Assembly (NCBI RefSeq): GCF_014873915.1
Contig: NZ_JADBEJ010000005.1
Location: forward strand, 3,596,001 to 3,660,000
Direction of reading: 5' to 3'
DNA length: 64,000 bases
DNA from: Amycolatopsis roodepoortensis
GTDB taxonomy: Bacteria > Actinomycetota > Actinomycetes > Mycobacteriales > Pseudonocardiaceae
The position numbers and the translations under genes are program-made. How positions within the stretch are numbered: the stretch's first letter is position 1; each line of letters starts with the position of its first letter. Below, piece after piece: positions 58,027-64,000 of this stretch. The notes beneath the pieces are model-generated. The model saw only the letters and a list, made by a program, of their open reading frames with translations. It was not told the DNA's origin and made no database searches.

Positions 58027-58311
58027 GTGACGAACCCCGCACTGCCCAGCGCACTGTTCCTCCCGACGGCGAAGAAGCCGAAGGACTTCACGAGCGCGGA
58101 GATCGAACTCCGCGCGACCAAGGACGGCCGGATGGCGCTGATCGCCTTCAGTTCCGTGCAGCGGCTGGTCGAGTGCTGCGGACCGCATCAGCCGTGGGCA
58201 CTGGTCAAATCCGAGCACCTCGGCCGGGTCCACCAGGCCCAGCCGTACGACCTGATCGTGCTCGATTCCGACCTTCCGGAAGAACTGCGGCACCGGTCGG
58301 CGCTGGTATAA
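58027..58311 (+). CDS. SAV_915/SseB-like small protein
   Basis: A 94-residue soluble protein: LPTAKKPKDFTSAEIELRATKDGRMALIAFSS, VQRLVECCGPHQPWALVK and YDLIVLDSDLPEEL. The pattern of a small alpha/beta fold with a value-times-switch look is like SseB-N or SAV_915 family proteins; the assignment is tentative. GTG 58027 is preferred, with a TATGTT box about 8 nt upstream (possible leaderless start); GTG 58006 is the alternative. Confidence 0.6.
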   Translation: MTNPALPSALFLPTAKKPKDFTSAEIELRATKDGRMALIAFSSVQRLVECCGPHQPWALVKSEHLGRVHQAQPYDLIVLDSDLPEELRHRSALV

Positions 58312-58420
58312 ACAAAGGTCACTGGGGTGGCCTTGCTCTCATTAATCGGGGCGGGAACTTCCGTAAACTGCTGCGGAGCCGCATCGGGGCGGCCCGACGT
58401 GCGAACGCAGGAGGTACGGC

Positions 58421-60208
58421 GTGACCGAGCAGGCCGGCACAGGTGGTCCGGTGACCAAGATCCTGATCGCGAACCGCGGGGAGATCGCGGTACGGGTGAT
58501 CAGGGCGGCGAAGGACGCCGGGCTGACCAGCGTGGCCGTCTACGCCGACCCGGACCGTGACGCACCCCACGTCCGTCTCGCGGACGAGGCCTTCGCCCTC
58601 GGCGGCACCACCGCGGCCGAGAGCTACCTCGTCTTCGACAAGCTGCTCGACGCCGCCAAGCGGTCGGGCGCGGACTCGGTCCACCCCGGCTACGGGTTCC
58701 TTTCCGAGAACGCGGACTTCGCCCAGGCCGTCATCGACGCCGGGCTGACCTGGATCGGGCCGAGCCCGCAGGCCATCCGCGACCTCGGCGACAAGGTCAC
58801 CGCGCGCCACATCGCGCTGCGCGCCGGTGCCCCGCTCGTGCCCGGTACGAAGGACCCCGTCGCGAACGCCGACGAGATCGTCGCCTTCGCGGACGAGCAC
58901 GGCCTGCCGGTCGCGATCAAGGCGGCGTTCGGCGGCGGCGGCCGCGGGCTGAAGGTCGCCCGCACCCGCGAAGAGATCCCGGAGCTCTTCGAATCCGCGA
59001 CGCGCGAGGCGGTCGCCGCCTTCGGCCGCGGCGAATGCTTCGTCGAGCGTTACCTGGACAAGCCGCGTCACGTCGAGGCGCAGGTGCTCGCCGACCAGCA
59101 CGGCAACGCCATCGTCGTCGGCACCCGCGACTGTTCGCTGCAGCGCCGCCACCAGAAGCTGGTCGAGGAGGCGCCCGCGCCGTACCTGACCGACGAGCAG
59201 CGCAAGCGCATCCACGAGTCCGCGAAGGCGATCTGCAAGGAAGCCGGCTACTACGGCGCCGGGACCGTCGAGTACCTCGTCGCCGTCGACGGCACGATCT
59301 CGTTCCTCGAGGTCAACACGCGGCTCCAGGTCGAGCACCCGGTGTCCGAGGAGACCACGGGCCTCGACCTCGTGCGCGAGATGTTCCGCATCGCGCGCGG
59401 CGAGAAGCTGCGCATCACCGAGGACCCGGAACCCCGCGGCCACTCGATCGAGTTCCGCATCAACGGCGAGGACGCCGGCCGCGGCTTCCTGCCCGCGCCC
59501 GGCACCGTGACGAAGTTCGTCGCGCCGAGCGGCCCCGGCGTCCGCGTCGACTCGGGTGTCGAGTCCGGCAGCGTGATCGGCGGCCAGTTCGACTCGATGC
59601 TCGCGAAGCTGATCGTCACCGGCTCGGACCGGCAGAACGCGCTCGAGCGCAGCCGCCGCGCGCTGGCCGAGATGGTCGCCGACGGGATGGCGACGGTCCT
59701 GCCGTTCCACCGCGTGATCGTGGAAGACCCGGCCTTCGTCGGCGACGAGAACGGGTTCAGCGTGCACACCCGCTGGATCGAGACCGAGTTCGACAACAAG
59801 ATCGAGCCGTTCGTGGCGCCCGAAGCCGCCGAGGCGGAGGAAGAGCCGCGTCAGAACGTCGTCGTCGAGGTCGGCGGCCGCCGTCTCGAAGTGTCGCTCC
59901 CCGGTGGTTTCTCGCTCGACGCCGGCGGTGGCGGGACTGCCGTCAAGGCCAAACCGCGCAAGCGCGCGGGCGGCACCAAGGCGGCGGTGAGCGGCGACGC
60001 GGTCACCGCGCCGATGCAGGGAACCATCGTCAAGGTCGCCGTCGAAGAGGGCCAGCGGGTCGAAGCGGGCGAGCTGGTCGTCGTGCTCGAAGCGATGAAG
60101 ATGGAGAACCCGGTCACCGCGCACAAGGCGGGCACCGTGACCGGGCTTTCGGTCGAGGTCGGCGCCGCGGTGACGCAGGGCACCCAGCTGTTCGAACTGA
60201 AGGACTGA
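58421..60208 (+). CDS. accA3: Acyl-CoA carboxylase alpha subunit (biotin carboxylase + carrier)
   Basis: A 595-residue protein that carboxylates its own biotin and supplies CO2 to AccD partners. The biotin carboxylase part has KILIANRGEIAVRVIRAA, the Gly-rich ATP lid AAFGGGGRGLK, and EVNTRLQVEHPV with catalytic residues. The carrier domain has EAMKMEN with biotinylated Lys560. GTG 58421 has AGGAGG 6 nt upstream. Its size and order match M. tuberculosis AccA3. BirA (35427-36251) should modify it, and AccD5/AccE (49429-51281) complete the complex. Confidence 0.95.
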   Translation: MTEQAGTGGPVTKILIANRGEIAVRVIRAAKDAGLTSVAVYADPDRDAPHVRLADEAFALGGTTAAESYLVFDKLLDAAKRSGADSVHPGYGFLSENADFAQAVIDAGLTWIGPSPQAIRDLGDKVTARHIALRAGAPLVPGTKDPVANADEIVAFADEHGLPVAIKAAFGGGGRGLKVARTREEIPELFESATREAVAAFGRGECFVERYLDKPRHVEAQVLADQHGNAIVVGTRDCSLQRRHQKLVEEAPAPYLTDEQRKRIHESAKAICKEAGYYGAGTVEYLVAVDGTISFLEVNTRLQVEHPVSEETTGLDLVREMFRIARGEKLRITEDPEPRGHSIEFRINGEDAGRGFLPAPGTVTKFVAPSGPGVRVDSGVESGSVIGGQFDSMLAKLIVTGSDRQNALERSRRALAEMVADGMATVLPFHRVIVEDPAFVGDENGFSVHTRWIETEFDNKIEPFVAPEAAEAEEEPRQNVVVEVGGRRLEVSLPGGFSLDAGGGGTAVKAKPRKRAGGTKAAVSGDAVTAPMQGTIVKVAVEEGQRVEAGELVVVLEAMKMENPVTAHKAGTVTGLSVEVGAAVTQGTQLFELKD

Positions 60209-60211
60209 CCA

Positions 60212-60248
60212 CGTTCCCGGTGAGTCCACTGTGGACTCACCGGGAACG
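60212..60248. terminator. Hairpin terminator after accA3
   Basis: Perfect 18-bp arms (CGTTCCCGGTGAGTCCAC and its complement) around a single T, 4 bp beyond the accA3 stop. The rest of 60249-60440 shows only a candidate promoter. Confidence 0.8.
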
Positions 60249-60406
60249 CCGGGTCGGTCCCCCCAGAAGCGCTTGCCGACGCCATGCCAAGCGGCAGCGC
60301 GTCGACCGTTCACGTCCGATTCCCGGACGCGTGACCAGGGTGGAGGGCATGGCGCGACCGCGACAACACGTTTGCGCCGAGGCGAAAAGCCTGACGAATA
60401 TCGTGG

Positions 60407-60433
60407 TTGACCGGGCCTCACCCGGCCTATTCT
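60407..60433 (+). promoter_or_regulatory. Candidate promoter for the DUF1707 genes
   Basis: TTGACC (60407-60412) and TATTCT (60428-60433) are spaced 15 bp, and GTG at 60441 begins 7 nt after the -10 box, consistent with leaderless transcription. The spacer is shorter than ideal. Confidence 0.4.
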
Positions 60434-60440
60434 CGAAAGG

Positions 60441-60905
60441 GTGAGCGAGGTTCCGTCTCCGCGGCTGCGGATCAGTGATCATGATCGCGAGTCCGCGCTG
60501 ACCGCGCTCGGCGAGCACATGAGCGTCGGCAGGATCGACATCGACGAGTTCGGCGAGCGGTCCGCCCGGGTCACCACCGCCAAGACGCGCGGCGAGCTGT
60601 CCGAGATCTTCGCCGACCTGCCCGAACCGCATCCGCGCTACGACACGCCCGGGACCGCCGTGGGTGAACCGGAGAAACCGGCCTCACCCTTGGCGGGGAT
60701 CTCCCCGCTACAGCGCGTCATGGGCGCGCTCCTGCCGATCCTGTTCATCGCCACCATCGCGGTCATCATCACCACCGGCATCACCTGGTGGTTCATCCTC
60801 GTCCCGATCGGGATCAGCGCCGTCGGCGAGGGCATCTGGGGCAAGGGCTGGGAGAACTCCCACAAGAAGCTCGGGAAGCAGCGTCGACGGGAACTCGACG
60901 GCTGA
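60441..60905 (+). CDS. DUF1707 (SHOCT-like) membrane protein
   Basis: A 154-residue protein. The N-terminal DUF1707 domain has RISDHDRESALTALGEHMSVG and RIDIDEFGERSARVTTAKTRGEL, then a Pro-rich linker, two hydrophobic segments (about 92-112, 115-130) and a basic tail. DUF1707 is a short helical domain typical of actinobacterial membrane or regulatory proteins; function unknown. A paralogue follows 20 bp downstream. Confidence 0.88.
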   Translation: MSEVPSPRLRISDHDRESALTALGEHMSVGRIDIDEFGERSARVTTAKTRGELSEIFADLPEPHPRYDTPGTAVGEPEKPASPLAGISPLQRVMGALLPILFIATIAVIITTGITWWFILVPIGISAVGEGIWGKGWENSHKKLGKQRRRELDG

Positions 60906-60925
60906 TCCGGCCGTAGACTCGGGAC

Positions 60926-61321
60926 GTGAGTGCCGAGAGACCGGACATGCGGCTGAGCGACGCCGAACGCCAAGACGCGCTCGAAGCGCTGGAAGAGCAC
61001 GTCCGCACCGGCAGACTCGACCTCGACGAGTTCGGCTCGCGGTCGGCGAAGGTCAGCGCGGCCAGGATGGTCAGCGAGCTCGAACCGCTGTTCACGGACC
61101 TGCCGTCGCCGCGCCCCAGCGCGCTGCTGCCCCTGCCTCCGATGCCCGGTGTCGCGCAGGCGTCGGCGAAGAACGAGGTCCAGCCGTCGAAATGGCTGAC
61201 GGCCAGTGCCGTGCCGATCGCCGCCGCGGTCGCGATCGCGCTGTTCTTCTTCACCCGTGGGACCTTCCTGGTGTTCCTGTTGCCGCTGGCGGTCGCGCTG
61301 ATCATGAGCCGCCGCCGCTGA
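60926..61321 (+). CDS. DUF1707 membrane protein, paralogue
   Basis: A 131-residue protein: MRLSDAERQDALEALEEHVRTG and RLDLDEFGSRSAKVSAARMVSEL form DUF1707, followed by a Pro-rich linker and a hydrophobic hairpin (WLTASAVPIAAAVAIALFFF; FLVFLLPLAVALIM) ending SRRR. Tandem arrangement with the preceding paralogue suggests duplication and co-expression. Confidence 0.87.
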   Translation: MSAERPDMRLSDAERQDALEALEEHVRTGRLDLDEFGSRSAKVSAARMVSELEPLFTDLPSPRPSALLPLPPMPGVAQASAKNEVQPSKWLTASAVPIAAAVAIALFFFTRGTFLVFLLPLAVALIMSRRR

Positions 61322-61348
61322 TCACCGCCGAGCTTCGGAGGAACCGTC

Positions 61349-61645
61349 ATGGCCGAGGGGACCGTCCTCTGGTTCAACTCGGAGAAGGGCGTGGGTGCCG
61401 TCAGACCGGATGGCTGGACCTCTCCCCCGGTCCCGAGCCGGCGCTGGTGGCGCGGCCGCCGGAACTCGACGGCACCGCCCGCCGAGGCGGGGGAAATCCC
61501 CGTTCACTACGCCGAGATCCAGATGCGGGGCTTCAAGGTGCTCAACGCCGGTCAGCGCGTGTCGTTCGCGATCGCGCAGGGCCCGAACGGACCGGTGGCG
61601 ACCCACGTGACCCCGCTCAGCGGCCCGTGGCCCTACGAATCTTGA
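61349..61645 (+). CDS. Divergent cold-shock-domain protein
   Basis: A 98-residue protein. The ends match CspA-type proteins: MAEGTVLWFNSEKGVGAV at the start, and IPVHYAEIQMRGFKVLNAGQ then RVSFAIAQGPNGP at the end. RNP1, normally KGYGFI, reads KGVGAV, so its aromatic residues are lost, and about 24 extra residues (TSPPVPSRRWWRGRRNSTAP region) are inserted before the RNP2-like strand. Nucleic-acid binding is therefore uncertain. ATG 61349 has GGAGG upstream. Confidence 0.75.
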   Translation: MAEGTVLWFNSEKGVGAVRPDGWTSPPVPSRRWWRGRRNSTAPPAEAGEIPVHYAEIQMRGFKVLNAGQRVSFAIAQGPNGPVATHVTPLSGPWPYES

Positions 61646-61674
61646 TCTCCGGCCGGGGTGGTTACCCTCGAAGG

Positions 61675-62205
61675 GTGGAACCGGTGGAGATCAACGCGGG
61701 CGAGTACTACCTGCGGCAACTGCGGGCGGACAAGGCCCTCGACGACCGTCCGGCGCTGGTCGCGGCCTTCGCCGACCCGACGCACCGCAAGTACGTGCTG
61801 AACTACCGATTGCGGGACCTCGACGAGGCGACCGAGTACGTCGCGCTGCGCGCCGCCCAGTGGGCGGGTGACGAGCGCTGTTCGTGGGCGGTGGCCGAGC
61901 CGACGACCGGGGATCTGCTGGGCGAGGTCGGACTTCGGGATCTCGATCTCGACGCCGGGTACGCGGAGGCGTCGGTCTGGGTGCGCGCGGCGTCGCGGGG
62001 CAAGGGGATCGCGAGCACCGCGCTCAACGCGGCCCTGCGCTTCGGTTTCGGCGGGCTCGGCCTGCGCGAGGTCAGCTACCGCTACGAGGAGACCAACGAG
62101 GTGTCCGCCTCGGTCGCCCGCAAATGCGGGTTCACCCTGGTCGGGCCCGAACTCGACCCGGCCCCGACCGGGGAACGACTCATCCGCTGGCGCCGCACCG
62201 CCTGA
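61675..62205 (+). CDS. GNAT family N-acetyltransferase (RimJ-like)
   Basis: A 176-residue acetyltransferase of the RimJ/RimL type: INAGEYYLRQLRADKALDDRPAL, GLRDLDLDAGYAEASVWVRAASRGKGIA with the acetyl-CoA loop SRGKGIA, and FGGLGLREVSYRYEETNEVSASVARKCGF (the N-x-x-S-x-x-VARKCGF motif of the family). GTG 61675 lies 6 nt after a TACCCT box; GTG 61684 is an alternative with AGGGTGG upstream. The substrate is unknown. Confidence 0.85.
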   Translation: MEPVEINAGEYYLRQLRADKALDDRPALVAAFADPTHRKYVLNYRLRDLDEATEYVALRAAQWAGDERCSWAVAEPTTGDLLGEVGLRDLDLDAGYAEASVWVRAASRGKGIASTALNAALRFGFGGLGLREVSYRYEETNEVSASVARKCGFTLVGPELDPAPTGERLIRWRRTA

Positions 62206-62238
62206 CCTGCGTTTAGCGGGCTAAACGCGATCCGCCCG

Positions 62239-63702
62239 TCAGAAGGGGTAGGTGGGCGGCGGGTTCCGGACGGTCACCCAGCGGGTCTCGGTGAACGCCT
62301 CGATGTTCGCCGCCGCGCCGCCGAAGCGGCTTCCGGTGCCCGAAGCGGCGACGCCGCCGAAGGGACTGTTCGCCTCGTCGCTGACCGTCTGGTCGTTGAT
62401 GTGCACGATCCCGGTCGGGACGCGGTCGGCGAGCTCCAGTCCTTTGAGGACATCGCGCGTGACGATCCCCAGCGAGAGCCCGTACTCGCTCGCCGTCGCG
62501 AGGCGGACGGCCTCCTCCGCGTCGGAGAACCGCACGACCGGCGCGACCGGGCCGAAGATCTCCTGGGCCACCGCGGGCGCCGTCGGCGGCACGTCCGCGA
62601 GCACCGTCGCGGCGTAGAACAGCCGGTCGTACTCGGCGCCGGCGGCGACCCGCGCCCCCGCCGAGACGCTGGCCTTGACCAGCTCGTGGATCTTGTCCCG
62701 CTGCCCGGCGTCGATGATCGGCCCGAGCGCGACCTCCTCCCGCGCCGGGTCGCCCACCCGCAACGCGGCCGCCTTCGCCGCCAGCCGCTCGACGAAGTCG
62801 TCGTAGAGCCGCTCGTGCACCAGGTGCCGCCCGGTGGTCATGCAGATCTGGCCCTGGTGGAAGAAGGAGCCGAACGCGGCGACTCCGGCGGCTTCGTCGA
62901 CGTCCGCGTCGTCGAGCACGATGAGCGCGGAGTTCCCGCCCAGTTCGAGATGGGCCCGCTTCAGGTGCTTCCCGGCGAGTTCGCCGACCTTGCGCCCGGC
63001 TCCGGTCGATCCGGTGAACGAGATGACCCGGACGGCTGGATGCGTCACCAGCGTCTCGCCGACGTCGGCGCCGCCCGGCAGCATCTGCAGCACTCCCGGC
63101 GGCAGGCCGGCTTCCTCGAAGATCCGCGCGAGGACCACGCCGCCGGTGACGGCGGTACGCGGGTCCGGCTTCAGGATGACCGCGTTCCCCAGCGCGAGCG
63201 CCGGGGCGACCGAACGGATGCCGAGGATGATCGGCATGTTGAACGGCGAGATCACCGTGACCACACCGGCCGGGACGCGGCGCGCCATCGAAAGGCGCGG
63301 CTCTTCACTCGGCAGGAGCTCGCCGTACGGCCGTCCGGGCAGGGCGGCCGCTTCGTAGCACTCCTGCTCCGCGACGTGCAGCGAAAAGCCCGCGACGCCC
63401 GGCACGGCGCCGACCTCACGGACGTTCCACCAGCTGATCTCGTCGGCGTGCTCCGACCACAGACGCGCGGCCTCGCGCAGGACCGCGGCCCGCTGGACGT
63501 GCGATGTCGCCGCCCATGCCCGCTGTGCCTCGGCCGCCGTTTCCGCCGCTTTCGCGGCGTCTTCGGCCGAGGCGATCCCCACGCTTCCCAGCACCGCTCC
63601 GGTCGCGGGCTCCGTGACGTCACGGATGCCACCGGTCCCGGGCACCCAGGAGCCTCCGGCGAAGATCCGGTCCGTCCACGTCGCCGAGTCGAGAAACACC
63701 AC
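62239..63702 (-). CDS. Aldehyde dehydrogenase (benzaldehyde dehydrogenase-like)
   Basis: A 487-residue NAD(P)+-dependent aldehyde dehydrogenase. Catalytic Cys287 lies in QGQICMTT and general base Glu253 in LELGGNSAL. Cofactor site: SFTGSTGAGRKVGELA. FGPVAPVVRF and SEYGLSLGIVT are also typical. The Trp/Tyr-rich early region and PFNMPIILG resemble benzaldehyde/vanillin-type enzymes. GTG 63702 or the next GTG may be the start. No regulator is next to it on its strand. Confidence 0.88.
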   Translation of the reverse strand: MVFLDSATWTDRIFAGGSWVPGTGGIRDVTEPATGAVLGSVGIASAEDAAKAAETAAEAQRAWAATSHVQRAAVLREAARLWSEHADEISWWNVREVGAVPGVAGFSLHVAEQECYEAAALPGRPYGELLPSEEPRLSMARRVPAGVVTVISPFNMPIILGIRSVAPALALGNAVILKPDPRTAVTGGVVLARIFEEAGLPPGVLQMLPGGADVGETLVTHPAVRVISFTGSTGAGRKVGELAGKHLKRAHLELGGNSALIVLDDADVDEAAGVAAFGSFFHQGQICMTTGRHLVHERLYDDFVERLAAKAAALRVGDPAREEVALGPIIDAGQRDKIHELVKASVSAGARVAAGAEYDRLFYAATVLADVPPTAPAVAQEIFGPVAPVVRFSDAEEAVRLATASEYGLSLGIVTRDVLKGLELADRVPTGIVHINDQTVSDEANSPFGGVAASGTGSRFGGAAANIEAFTETRWVTVRNPPPTYPF

Positions 63703-64000
63703 AAGGCCGCCTTCCGTCTCTGTACCTGATCAAGGAGCCCGCGGCCGCGATCGACGTCGGCAGGGCGCTGATCGAACTTCTCCCGTTCGCGGACAAGGGC
63801 CCTGCCACCGCGATAGCGGGGCCTTCGGCCGCGCGGGCTGGGACGGCCGACGCTATGCCAGATTCACCGGATCAGGCAACGATCTCCGCGCGCAGGGCAC
63901 ACCATGCGGCACGGACGGTCAACTCACCGGCTCGATGATCCCGGAGCGTGCTTCCGGCGCGGCCGAACGCAACGCGTCGGCGGCCTCGTCGCTCGGCTGC
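63703..64000. other. Window-edge stretch without a confident gene
   Basis: No clear gene. A minus-strand open frame running in from the edge and ending with TGA at 63919 has strong third-position GC (PSDEAADALRSAAPEARSG), and a plus-strand frame from ATG 63936 is open to the edge. These overlap, so at most one is real and neither can be named. Confidence 0.35.

Noticed and set aside
58319..60421. 700-codon minus-strand frame opposite accA3
   Set aside because: Shadow of a highly conserved gene; no family match.

Overview
This is about 64 kb of a high-GC actinobacterial chromosome with strong G/C third-position bias and frequent GTG starts. Gene content and order match the conserved block that Mycobacterium tuberculosis carries around rmlD-LCP-TIGR03089, fadE25, purE/purK, gtrA, the PH-domain gene, birA, accD5/accE5, maf and accA3. 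The extra accessory genes and the dispersed palindromes suggest Pseudonocardiaceae, most likely Amycolatopsis; the genus is inferred from memory of gene order, not from a search. No rRNA, tRNA, CRISPR array, transposase or prophage was seen.

1-10.5 kb is a cell-envelope glycan region: a GT4 fragment, a GT2 enzyme, a GT2-GT4 fusion, a further GT4, rmlB-rmlD for dTDP-L-rhamnose, two LytR-CpsA-Psr (LCP) ligases that attach glycans to peptidoglycan, and a TIGR03089 protein. 10.5-20.3 kb holds DoxX, two small unknown proteins, a FadE25-like acyl-CoA dehydrogenase divergent from an acyl-CoA ligase, purK-purE, two overlapping GT87 mannosyltransferases and a protein with a degenerate GGDEF domain. 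20.5-24.1 kb holds an ECF sigma factor fused to a zinc-finger anti-sigma-like domain, membrane segment and extracytoplasmic domains, followed by two GtrA proteins.

24-33.2 kb is more accessory: an MFS exporter with an NmrA-like reductase, two LuxR-type regulators, an orphan Pvc16-like protein, an OmpR-type two-component system, hisN, and a TNT-domain toxin with a probable immunity gene. 33.2-38.7 kb returns to the conserved block: an overlapping PH-domain/HMG-CoA lyase/GNAT operon, birA, an NlpC/P60 protein, a hexapeptide-repeat protein and a CxC protein.

38.7-49.3 kb mixes hydrolases, an F420-type reductase, a MerR-thioredoxin operon, a LysE exporter, an ArsR-SRPBCC-S9 peptidase operon, a YhhN protein, a GlxA-type regulator divergent from a quinone reductase, and a NarL-type two-component system. 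49.4-60.2 kb carries the biotin-dependent acyl-CoA carboxylase genes (accD5-accE, accA3), maf, an XRE/DUF397 cassette, a secreted GH3 glycosidase and a dicarboxylate symporter. 60.4-64 kb has two DUF1707 membrane proteins, a divergent cold-shock-fold protein, a GNAT enzyme and an aldehyde dehydrogenase.

Many gene ends, above all convergent ones, carry perfect or near-perfect hairpins from several sequence families that recur within the window. They look like terminators spread as repeat families.
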